DNA from: an uncultured Bacilli bacterium
GTDB lineage: Bacteria > Bacillota_I > Bacilli_A > RF39 > UBA660
NCBI GenBank assembly: GCA_944359085.1
Contig: CALVSQ010000010.1
Coordinates: forward strand, 1-35,279
Direction: 5' to 3'
Length of the DNA stretch: 35,279 nt
Shown: positions 25,541-32,979 of the stretch, piece by piece
Layout: every line of letters starts with the position of its first letter
How positions within the stretch are numbered: the stretch's first letter is position 1
The notes under the pieces: model-generated
The model's database searches: none
Told to the model about the DNA's origin: nothing
The model's input: the letters and a program-made list of their open reading frames with translations, nothing else
Program-made: the position numbers and the translations under genes

Positions 25541-27325
25541 TTATAATCCGCCACCACTTCCAAATGAATCTAATTCTTGTTCAGTAGCAATAACATTTAT
25601 TCTCATTCTTCTACTGCCACATACAAATAATGCTTCACCTTGGTTGTAACGTTTTATACTCTCTTTTTCATTATCATTTAAATCTATTAATTTAGATAAA
25701 TCCTCAACTGCTTGTTTTTTTAATCCCATAACTAAATAATAAGAAGCATTGTCAAATATAGCTTTTCCTTGAGTTATAACTGAAGGATCACTAAAATCTG
25801 AAGGTTGTTGAGTAATTATTATAGTGCCAGTATTATACTTTCTAGCACGTCTTTGAATTTGTCCTAAAAAATCTGCACCTAATATATTATTGCCAGAAAT
25901 TAAAACGTGAGCTTCATCAACAGTTAAAACCGTATTTATATTTGGATTCAAAGTTAAACTCCAAGCATATTTTAAAACATTAAAGAATAAAGCATTCCTA
26001 ATATTTTTATCACTATTCATTAATTCTTTAATATTAAATACAACAAAATTACTTTGAGGTTGAATAGTCGTATGACCATCAAAATAATATCTCAATTCTT
26101 TTACTAAAGGGCGTATTTTTAATTCCAATTTTTCTAATATATCTTTTTCGTGTGTTTTTTCTGGAATAGATAATAATTTACCTCTAATTGTTGCATAAAT
26201 ATCTTTAAAAGTTGGATAATCTTTAGACGTTAACTTAGAAAAATCAGTAGTAAAATCTATTCCAAATCTTCTATAAGTATCTTGGGCTATTTCACTAAAT
26301 ACATTAATTACATCTTCTTCTGTACTAGGATCATAATATTTAATAAATGCTTTTAAAGATTGTAAAGTTCTTGTTAAAACAGTGTACCCTAATCCTTGTT
26401 TGATTTCTTCTTCATCAGCATCCATTATAATTTCAAGTGGATTTATCATACCGAATTCTCCACCTTTTCCTAAATCAATGAAATCTCCACCATATAATCT
26501 TGCCATGTCTTCAAATTCACCTTCTGGATCTATTATTACAATCTGATTATCATTTCTTATATGAGTTCTAATCAATAGTTTAGCAGCAGTAGATTTACCA
26601 GAACCAGATGTACCTAAAACAATTATATTGGCATTATTTCTATTATGTTCTTTCTTTATTTGATATAAAAATTGGTTAAACAATATAACTCCACCAGAAA
26701 AATCAACACCTAATAAGCACGATAATCCTGGATCTTTTATACTATCAAATATAAATGGAAACATAGCGGCAATTGTAGGTGCAGGAATAGGAGTACCTAT
26801 TCTATTTTCAATTGATTGATTAGGATAAATAGGTAAAATTGATTTTAAAACTCTTTCTTGTTCAAATCTTAAAGGAAAAGCTTTCATTTCCATTGCTTCT
26901 AAATAACTTTTTACTTGTAATTTTTTTGCTATTAATTCTTCTTCTGAATTAGCTGTAACCATTACATGCATTTGAAAATCATATATTTTAGATTGTGTAC
27001 TAACTAATTGTGAAATAAAATATTCTAATGATTCATAATCTTGTCTTATTCTTTCTTGAATAGTTTTATCGTTTTCTTCTTGATATCTAGCTTTTAAATC
27101 AGCTATTTCCTTATTTAACATTCTTTGAATAACACTAAAAGGAAGTGGAATATGTTTTATAACAACTTTAACTCCTGACATACTAGTTAAATTAGCTAAA
27201 TAACCAGGAGAAATAAATTTTGGATATGAAACTACTGTTAAAATAGTAGCATATTTGTCACTTATAACAAAATCACTTGATCTAAATTCTAAGCCCTTAG
27301 GAGCTATTTGACTTTTTATATCCAT
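25541..27325 (-). CDS. VirB4-like ATPase, main part
   Basis: VirB4 ATPases drive assembly and transport in type IV secretion systems. In 594 residues: an N-terminal module (1-190) with long helices, P-loop VLGTSGSGKST (237-246), IIDPEGEFEDMARLYGG, the Walker B TVDEAHVLISG and TIIITQQPSDF, all typical of the VirB4/TraE family. VirB4 proteins are usually about 600-820 residues; the neighbouring 180-residue gene encodes what looks like the missing N-terminal piece, and together they make 774. The ATG overlaps the stop of that gene by one base (TAATG), implying coupled translation. Confidence 0.93.
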   Translation of the reverse strand: MDIKSQIAPKGLEFRSSDFVISDKYATILTVVSYPKFISPGYLANLTSMSGVKVVIKHIPLPFSVIQRMLNKEIADLKARYQEENDKTIQERIRQDYESLEYFISQLVSTQSKIYDFQMHVMVTANSEEELIAKKLQVKSYLEAMEMKAFPLRFEQERVLKSILPIYPNQSIENRIGTPIPAPTIAAMFPFIFDSIKDPGLSCLLGVDFSGGVILFNQFLYQIKKEHNRNNANIIVLGTSGSGKSTAAKLLIRTHIRNDNQIVIIDPEGEFEDMARLYGGDFIDLGKGGEFGMINPLEIIMDADEEEIKQGLGYTVLTRTLQSLKAFIKYYDPSTEEDVINVFSEIAQDTYRRFGIDFTTDFSKLTSKDYPTFKDIYATIRGKLLSIPEKTHEKDILEKLELKIRPLVKELRYYFDGHTTIQPQSNFVVFNIKELMNSDKNIRNALFFNVLKYAWSLTLNPNINTVLTVDEAHVLISGNNILGADFLGQIQRRARKYNTGTIIITQQPSDFSDPSVITQGKAIFDNASYYLVMGLKKQAVEDLSKLIDLNDNEKESIKRYNQGEALFVCGSRRMRINVIATEQELDSFGSGGGL

Positions 27326-27867
27326 TATCCTAACACCGTCCCAAAAGTAGTAGTAGTACCACCATTTAAAAAGTTATCCAAAATCATTCTTAAATCATCA
27401 TTAGTAGTTTGATATGCAACTAATCCAGCGCCAGCAAAAGTATTGATTAAGTTTCTTATTCTTTTTTGAATTAAATCATCTTTTTTTTCTCTAAATAATA
27501 AGAAATATTCTGTATCAACTATATTATTATTCATAAACATATTACCTTTATTAATATCTTCCATTATTAATTTTCTTTTAACCGGACTACTAACATTATT
27601 ATATAATAATTCTAATTGAGATAAATATATATTAATATCAACAGGTCTATCAGCAGCTATTATCCAAAATTCATAATCAATAGTATTATAAACAGTTCTT
27701 AAATTAGAAATAATGCTATCTTGCGTATTTTGATCAAGAATAAATATGTTTCTTGGCATTATTTTTACTCCTGTAACCTTTAAACCATTATCTAAAATTA
27801 TATAGCCATTTTTTATTTCTTTTACCGGAATATCATCATTTGTATATCTATTTCTTTTCTTCGCCAT
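27325..27867 (-). CDS. N-terminal VirB4-like module encoded as a separate gene
   Basis: 180 residues, soluble, no P-loop. It begins with a basic head and then IPVKEIKNGYIILDNGLKVTGVKIMP, the kind of opening seen at the N-terminus of VirB4/TraC-like ATPases of Gram-positive conjugative elements, and a mid-part of helices (VDINIYLSQLELLYNN) with the end NGGTTTTFGTVLG. The gene overlaps the PrgI-like gene by 20 bases and the VirB4 gene by one base. I read it as a split VirB4 N-terminal domain; it could also be a distinct adaptor. Confidence 0.7.
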   Translation of the reverse strand: MAKKRNRYTNDDIPVKEIKNGYIILDNGLKVTGVKIMPRNIFILDQNTQDSIISNLRTVYNTIDYEFWIIAADRPVDINIYLSQLELLYNNVSSPVKRKLIMEDINKGNMFMNNNIVDTEYFLLFREKKDDLIQKRIRNLINTFAGAGLVAYQTTNDDLRMILDNFLNGGTTTTFGTVLG

Positions 27868-28162
27868 GAGGAAAACACCAACCCTTCCATTTAAACTTTC
27901 TTTGATTCATATAAAAACCTATTGCCGAAGCTATTAACGTTCTCATATTGTAATAATTAGGAACCGGCATTACTAGGAATCCAGTTATTAATGCCGGTAA
28001 TAATGCTATTATGGCAAACGTAATTTGTTCAACTGGTAGAAGTAATAACAATAATAATGTTAAACCCACACCAATACCAAATAATATTAAATCAAATGTT
28101 GTAAACAATCCTAAAATTAACATTGATTTTTTAGCGTTTGCTGGTATTAAATAATTATTCAT
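27848..28162 (-). CDS. PrgI/VirB3-like membrane protein
   Basis: 104 residues with two close membrane helices (about 15-42 and 46-65) and a basic C-terminal tail that ends KWKGWCFPHGEEKK. Size, two-helix hairpin and placement immediately before VirB4 match PrgI-family/VirB3 proteins, which anchor VirB4 at the membrane. The ribosome binding site is weak. It overlaps the next gene by 20 bases. Confidence 0.8.
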   Translation of the reverse strand: MNNYLIPANAKKSMLILGLFTTFDLILFGIGVGLTLLLLLLLPVEQITFAIIALLPALITGFLVMPVPNYYNMRTLIASAIGFYMNQRKFKWKGWCFPHGEEKK

Positions 28163-28178
28163 CTAGTATCACACCCTT

Positions 28179-30053
28179 TTATTTTTTATTCCAATTACTA
28201 TCATTTCCGATTATTATTCCTGAACTAGTATATTGTTCACCTTTATGAACATTTACAGTACCACCATTTTGAGTTTGCACTTGACCACTGCTTGTAGCAG
28301 TATTTATAGTTGTCCCTGTTGATGAACCTGATGAATTATCAGAAGTTGATAATTCAACAGTAACTTTAGGTTGCGCTCCACTCATTATTGCACTTGCTGC
28401 ACCTCTAGCGGCATCAACATCTGTTTTTGGTGAATCATCAATGTGATATAATCTCTTAATATCCTTAATTTGATCATCAAGTGAACTAATATTTTTAGCA
28501 TATTTTCCATAAAGAGATCTATTATCTTCTATTGCTTTATTTAATTTATTCTTGTCTTCTTCAGTTGTAGCTTTAGCAAGTTGATCATAGAATGTTTGTA
28601 GCTGAGCATCTAATTTTGCTTGTTCACCTTGTATTGCATACTTACTTTTCTTTAAATTATCTATTTCATCTTTACCAGAATTCTTTCCGAATTCTTTCCA
28701 TGGACTATATACCGAATAATCTTTTCCAGTTATTTCTTTAAATCCAGCTTGCATACCAGTATGAAGTGCTCTAGGACTTTTTCCTTTGTCGTCTCCCATT
28801 AGAGGAACTTTTCCTTTTATTTCTCTTCCAGCTCCCATCATACCTTGAATCAAACCTCTACCGGCATGTCCAGCTTGTACACCTGCTTTATATCCTGTAT
28901 AAGCTCCACCTGCTAAAGCAGCAGCAGTTGTAACACCAGCTCCAACCAAAGGTGTTTGACGCAATTTATTCATAGGATTCAAAGTAAACTTATCATCCAT
29001 TTTAATTCCTGTTAAATCTTGAATTAATTGAGGTAATTGTTTAGCAAATAATAATGCTCCTAAAATTATAAATACTTTTACAAATACATTAACTTCAGCT
29101 GGTAATCCTGTTGTTGCGTCAACAAATTTTAAATCAATAACTTGAGTTATAACAAAAATAGCAAAATAAATAGCAAGTAATCTTATAAATAAATCTAAAT
29201 ATGTCCCTATAGTTGTTTTAACCCATTTGTCAAATGTTTCTTTACCTTTTTTAGGATCAATTCTAGAAATAATTGGGACTGGAGCAATCATACGTAAGAA
29301 ACCCAATTTTACACTTCTAAGTGCAACATCAAAACAAAAGACAATCAATAATAATAGTAAAGCCACACCTGCTAATGTTGAAATTATAGGAATATAATAC
29401 ATAACATATTCATCGTTTGAATCTTTCAAATGCAATAAATCATAATCCATATATACATTTATACTTTGCGAATTGAATGAATTATTTAAGATATTTTTTA
29501 AATTATCATAATCACTACCTATTCCTAATTTGCAAGAATCAGTATCTTTAAGCAATCCATTTTCATTTACGCAATCAGAATATTTGTCATAATCAAAATG
29601 ATAAAATGCCTTAAATGTTTCATACGCCATAACATTTCCAGCATTGGCAGTAACATTTGGATTTACACTAGTAGTTGAAAATATTTTTCCTAAAATATTA
29701 TCTCTTAAAATTATTTGTTGGATTTCCATTGCTTGAGAGAATAACCAAGGTGTAGCAATTAACAAAGTAAGAGTAATAATAACATTACTAATTAATTTAC
29801 TAAAACCTTTACTTTTGTCTAAAAATGCGTCTGGATCAACTATATAAGTTAAGATTGAAAACGATACTTTGAATAGCATAAAAATACCTAAAAGTCCATA
29901 AACTTTTGAGGCAAAAGTATCAAAAATATCTTCTGTAAAAATAGTAGTATTAGCTATATCAACCAAAAGATTATAAATAGTTGGAACAAAGCCATAAAAT
30001 AATTTATCAAGCCAAAACGATATGAAACGTAAAATTGTCTCTAACCATCCCAT
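28179..30053 (-). CDS. VirB6/TrbL-like polytopic channel protein
   Basis: 624 residues: an amphipathic start, about six to seven membrane helices within the first 360 residues, an outer loop of about 100 residues with two Cys (SDCVNENG, TDSCKLG), and the cytoplasmic loop FLRMIAPVPIISRIDPKKG seen in VirB6/TrbL proteins of Gram-positive type IV secretion systems. VirB6 proteins form the inner-membrane channel. The last 250 residues are hydrophilic: a Gly/Ala-rich stretch, a coiled coil (about 455-535) and a Ser/Thr/Gly tail. The start is preceded by GAGGTG. A terminator and a -10 box lie between this gene and the pilin gene upstream. Confidence 0.85.
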   Translation of the reverse strand: MGWLETILRFISFWLDKLFYGFVPTIYNLLVDIANTTIFTEDIFDTFASKVYGLLGIFMLFKVSFSILTYIVDPDAFLDKSKGFSKLISNVIITLTLLIATPWLFSQAMEIQQIILRDNILGKIFSTTSVNPNVTANAGNVMAYETFKAFYHFDYDKYSDCVNENGLLKDTDSCKLGIGSDYDNLKNILNNSFNSQSINVYMDYDLLHLKDSNDEYVMYYIPIISTLAGVALLLLLIVFCFDVALRSVKLGFLRMIAPVPIISRIDPKKGKETFDKWVKTTIGTYLDLFIRLLAIYFAIFVITQVIDLKFVDATTGLPAEVNVFVKVFIILGALLFAKQLPQLIQDLTGIKMDDKFTLNPMNKLRQTPLVGAGVTTAAALAGGAYTGYKAGVQAGHAGRGLIQGMMGAGREIKGKVPLMGDDKGKSPRALHTGMQAGFKEITGKDYSVYSPWKEFGKNSGKDEIDNLKKSKYAIQGEQAKLDAQLQTFYDQLAKATTEEDKNKLNKAIEDNRSLYGKYAKNISSLDDQIKDIKRLYHIDDSPKTDVDAARGAASAIMSGAQPKVTVELSTSDNSSGSSTGTTINTATSSGQVQTQNGGTVNVHKGEQYTSSGIIIGNDSNWNKK

Positions 30054-30094
30054 ATGAACACCTCATTTATTAACGAATTTCTCAATCTTATATA

Positions 30095-30123
30095 ATTATA
30101 TCATAAAAAAAAAAGATAATAAA
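30095..30123 (-). promoter_or_regulatory. Possible internal promoter before the VirB6-like gene
   Basis: The complement has TATAAT (30095-30100) and, 17 bases upstream, a poor -35 TTTATT inside the terminator stem. It would restart transcription of the secretion genes after the pilin terminator. Confidence 0.4.
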
Positions 30124-30138
30124 CAATTTATTAATCTT
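30105..30138 (-). terminator. Terminator between the pilin and VirB6-like genes
   Basis: Minus-strand stem of 11 bp with one bulged T (AAGATTAATAAA/TTTATTATCTT), loop TTG, then a run of ten T. It probably lowers expression of the channel genes relative to the pilins. Confidence 0.78.
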
Positions 30139-30141
30139 TTT

Positions 30142-30495
30142 TTATCTTTGTACGCAATTGCTATTAGATTCACTATAATTAATAAAGCAATCAACACAAC
30201 CCCAAATATTACCATCATTGTCGTTAGCAACTAAATTAAACACGATTTGAACGATAAATACTATTAAGAAAACAACAACTGCGGCAATTAATCTCTTTAT
30301 AAAAGTTTGTTGACCCTTTTTAATTTCATCTTCTTTTTGAGCCATTACAGCTTTACCTAAATCTAACATACCAAAAACAATTAATAAAATTGGAACAACA
30401 ATTTTAATTATTGTTATACCAGTTGTAACTAATTTAGGAATCATTTCATTCATAACTATGGTTCCATCACCACAAGTAACATCTAATAAAAACAT
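30142..30495 (-). CDS. VirB2-like pilin, copy 2
   Basis: 117 residues with two membrane helices joined by a charged cytoplasmic loop (AQKEDEIKKGQQTFIKR), the hairpin layout of VirB2/TrbC pilins, and a C-terminal outer part with CVDCF. It is a paralogue of the next gene upstream: the motifs GMLDxxKAV, AQKEDxIKKGQQTFIxRL and CVDCFxN are shared. Unlike that copy it has no signal peptide; it starts MFLLDVTCGDG. The ATG at 30510 lies ahead of the GGGAGG ribosome binding site, so I use the ATG at 30495, seven bases after it. Confidence 0.8.
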   Translation of the reverse strand: MFLLDVTCGDGTIVMNEMIPKLVTTGITIIKIVVPILLIVFGMLDLGKAVMAQKEDEIKKGQQTFIKRLIAAVVVFLIVFIVQIVFNLVANDNDGNIWGCVDCFINYSESNSNCVQR

Positions 30496-30543
30496 GCAAT
30501 ATCCTCCCATCTACATATATAATACTATATATTCTTTTAATTG

Positions 30544-30951
30544 TCAATTCACTATTGTACAATTACCGTTAACAAAACAGTCAACACAATTCCACATATT
30601 CTGATTTTCATTTTTTGGAGCAACAAATCCTATTATTATTTCAACAAATAAAAACACTAAAAATACTAAAGCTCCTATTGCTAGCCTTCTAATAAAAGTT
30701 TGTTGTCCTTTTTTAATATCATCTTCTTTTTGAGCTATAACAGCTTTCAAAAAATCCAACATGCCAAATATTATTATAATTATTGGTGTAGCAATTTGTA
30801 ATATTATAAATACAATTCTAACAATTTGTGGTGCAATATAAGGTATAAAACTATCACCGCATTGAATTTTTTGATAACTTGCAGCTTGAACAAATGTAGT
30901 TGAATAAATAAATAGAAAGATAAAACTTAAACAATAACATAATTTTTTCAT
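30544..30951 (-). CDS. VirB2-like pilin, copy 1, with signal peptide
   Basis: 135 residues. A signal peptide (cleavage likely after VQA, residue 23) precedes a short outer segment with a Cys and then two membrane helices around the loop AQKEDDIKKGQQTFIRR, ending with NMWNCVDCFVN. VirB2-type pilins build the filament or channel lining of type IV secretion systems. It lies 9 bases after the TadZ-like gene, with ribosome binding site GGTGAAAAA. Paralogue of copy 2; the Cys residues kept in both suggest disulfides or a metal site. Confidence 0.8.
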   Translation of the reverse strand: MKKLCYCLSFIFLFIYSTTFVQAASYQKIQCGDSFIPYIAPQIVRIVFIILQIATPIIIIIFGMLDFLKAVIAQKEDDIKKGQQTFIRRLAIGALVFLVFLFVEIIIGFVAPKNENQNMWNCVDCFVNGNCTIVN

Positions 30952-30959
30952 TTTTTCAC

Positions 30960-31946
30960 CTAAAATAATCCTAAGATTTTTTTCCTTTTTTCGCCTTCTT
31001 CAGTTTGTTGTCTTAAAAATCCTAATTTAGCTAAAAAAGTATCCATAATCAATATATTTGAATCATGTTCATTTAATGGTGGCATATTAAAGAAAAATTT
31101 TGCTCTTGCTTCATATTGTAATTCTAAAACATCTTTAGAACTTAATAAACTTTGATTTAAAATTATTTTTCTACCTTCTAATTGTTTGAAAACATTTCTA
31201 TTTATGTGTATTAATCTATTTAATTTAATTATTGAAGGTTCAACCAAATATATAATTTCTTGTACTAATCCTAAAGCTACTGGGCTCTTGTTAACATCAA
31301 TAATAATAGCATCTCTATCATTATTTTTTTCAATGAAATTTCCTAGTTCTTTACTTGAAATGCTAAACAAACTTTTTTTATCATTAAAATAATTAAAATC
31401 ATTAGAATCTACTTCTACACCAATAGCATTATAATTTTTCTTTAACTGTTTTACCATTAAATAGGTAAAAGTTGTAGCACCACTTTGATCTGTTAAATTT
31501 TTAATACCAATAACACGGCAATAATTAGCTTCTGTTCCTTGATATACAATTTGTTGCTCTTGATCATCTAATTGATGATATTGTGCAACATCACGATAAC
31601 TATTTGGATTATTATATAAATAAAGAACACCTTCTGCATTTCTTGTAAAATTATAAATCCCCATTGATATTAATTTTGACAAATAACCAGGTGATGATGA
31701 TTCTTCATTATCATCCAATAACAAAATCAATTTATCCATATCTAATGAAATTGACAATTTTTGTAAAGTTCTTATATCTGTGTAATCTTTTAATGCTGTA
31801 ATATCTAAAATCATTCTTTGATAATAAAAATTTTTAAACATTTCAATTATTTCATCTACTGAATATTGTCCCTCAATAGATTTAATAATATCAATATTCA
31901 AATTAGACAACATATCCTTTTTTTGATTAACTATAATTACATTCAT
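30960..31946 (-). CDS. TadZ/CpaE-like protein with a degenerate P-loop
   Basis: 328 residues. Residues 1-125 look like a receiver-type domain without phosphorylation site, and residues 140-300 like a MinD/ParA-type ATPase, the layout of TadZ/CpaE, which places Tad pilus machines in the cell. At the P-loop the sequence is DQSGATTFT (153-161): the Gly-Ala-Thr-Thr frame is kept but the Walker Lys is absent, so ATP hydrolysis is unlikely, as in some TadZ proteins. It abuts the pseudopilin-like gene upstream with no gap and the pilin gene downstream by 9 bases. No TadA, TadB or TadC is in the window. Confidence 0.72.
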   Translation of the reverse strand: MNVIIVNQKKDMLSNLNIDIIKSIEGQYSVDEIIEMFKNFYYQRMILDITALKDYTDIRTLQKLSISLDMDKLILLLDDNEESSSPGYLSKLISMGIYNFTRNAEGVLYLYNNPNSYRDVAQYHQLDDQEQQIVYQGTEANYCRVIGIKNLTDQSGATTFTYLMVKQLKKNYNAIGVEVDSNDFNYFNDKKSLFSISSKELGNFIEKNNDRDAIIIDVNKSPVALGLVQEIIYLVEPSIIKLNRLIHINRNVFKQLEGRKIILNQSLLSSKDVLELQYEARAKFFFNMPPLNEHDSNILIMDTFLAKLGFLRQQTEEGEKRKKILGLF

Positions 31947-32396
31947 TTATCCTTCAACCTCGCTTTTTTCAAATAAAATTCTAGATTCACCATATAACGG
32001 TATTTCAATAAAACTACCTATTATAGGAAAATCAAAATGAATAAATACTCTTACCCCATAATAATATCCTTTTGATGTATGAAATTCATAAACACAATAA
32101 TTATAAGAACTATTTGTATTTAATGGTTGAATAGGATTTTGAGAATCTTCAGGATTATCAACTGCCTCACACTTTTGATTAAGATCTATTTGATATCCAA
32201 CCATCCTTAAATTTTCATCAATTTCTGTTTGAGCTGCACTAGTATAACCATCATATTTTTCAATAATATCTATTATTCTATTTCGCACCTTAAATCCTTT
32301 TGAATATGCAATCGATCCAATATAAAGCGCAATAAAAATACCAATAAAAATTAATACAAAATTTAAAACCATAGTAGTTCCTACTGCTTCCTTCAT
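31947..32396 (-). CDS. Single-pass pseudopilin-like protein, copy 2
   Basis: 149 residues: a short N-terminus, one membrane helix (about 9-30), then an outer domain of about 115 residues. It is a paralogue of the gene at 32479: both share FKVxNRIxxxxEKYxGY after the helix, EIDxxLxxxGY, a Cys, YxYCxY and GYYYGV. This resembles TadE-type pseudopilins; a VirB8-like assembly protein, which has the same one-helix layout, is the main alternative. It has its own promoter and GGAGGGAAAG site and begins the main secretion transcript. Confidence 0.65.
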   Translation of the reverse strand: MKEAVGTTMVLNFVLIFIGIFIALYIGSIAYSKGFKVRNRIIDIIEKYDGYTSAAQTEIDENLRMVGYQIDLNQKCEAVDNPEDSQNPIQPLNTNSSYNYCVYEFHTSKGYYYGVRVFIHFDFPIIGSFIEIPLYGESRILFEKSEVEG

Positions 32397-32420
32397 ACTT
32401 TCCCTCCATATTCTTTTTAA

Positions 32421-32449
32421 ATTATACTATATTTTTGTAATTTCTTCAA
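32421..32449 (-). promoter_or_regulatory. Promoter for the main secretion transcript
   Basis: The complement reads TTGAAG, 17 bases, TATAAT, 25 bases before the gene start and just after the terminator of the preceding paralogue. Confidence 0.72.
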
Positions 32450-32469
32450 GTTTTTTAAAAATATAATAC

Positions 32470-32493
32470 AAAAAAGAATCATTTTGATTCTTT
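32470..32493 (-). terminator. Terminator after the first pseudopilin-like gene
   Basis: Minus-strand stem AAAGAATCA/TGATTCTTT with loop AAA and a T run; the TGA stop at 32479-32481 is inside it. Confidence 0.88.
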
Positions 32494-32922
32494 AGAAGTA
32501 AACTTAAACATTCGATTAGTTTTAGTAAAAACAGGGAAATTTATAATATCTACCAATGGCAAATCTAAATTCATATATGTCAAAACACCATATATGTAAT
32601 ATCCATTTTTTGGTGGCTTTTTATTATCAATATATATACAATAACGATAATTTTCATTAAATGAATCTATTAAAATCATACCATTATATGTTTGTTTACA
32701 ATTAGCATCTTCAACAGAATAACCTAAATTGCCTAATACTCTATCAATTTCTTTTTTGGAATAATCATTATATCCCTCATATTTTTCTAAAGTTTTAACT
32801 ATTCTATTATTAACTTTAAAAGCTTTATAATAGCTTAAAGTACCAGATATAAATGCGAAAACAATAATTACAAAAATTATAACAATATTATAAATAAAAG
32901 TATGTCCGACTGGTCCGCTCAT
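32479..32922 (-). CDS. Single-pass pseudopilin-like protein, copy 1
   Basis: 147 residues with one membrane helix (about 9-31) and an outer domain containing the Cys pair and GYYIYGV shared with the next gene. See that entry for the family choice (TadE-like pseudopilin, or VirB8-like). It has its own promoter upstream and a strong terminator downstream, so it forms a monocistronic unit and may be made in a different amount from its paralogue. It is the first gene of the secretion block, directly after tyrS. Confidence 0.65.
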   Translation of the reverse strand: MSGPVGHTFIYNIVIIFVIIVFAFISGTLSYYKAFKVNNRIVKTLEKYEGYNDYSKKEIDRVLGNLGYSVEDANCKQTYNGMILIDSFNENYRYCIYIDNKKPPKNGYYIYGVLTYMNLDLPLVDIINFPVFTKTNRMFKFTSKESK

Positions 32923-32948
32923 AAAAACACCTACCTTTACTAAAAATA

Positions 32949-32977
32949 ATTATACTATATATTTTTTTTTAATGCAA
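32949..32977 (-). promoter_or_regulatory. Promoter of the first secretion-block gene
   Basis: The complement reads TTGCAT, 17 bases, TATAAT; the -35 lies 2 bases after the tyrS stop codon. No terminator is visible after tyrS, so read-through from the T-box operon is possible. Confidence 0.75.
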
Positions 32978-32979
32978 TC

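Noticed and set aside
30496-30510. ATG at 30510 as start of the second pilin
   Set aside because: It precedes the GGGAGG site that is placed for ATG 30495.
20317-32922. Ordinary integrative conjugative element
   Set aside because: No relaxase, integrase, excision gene, replication gene or att repeat; core genes on both sides.
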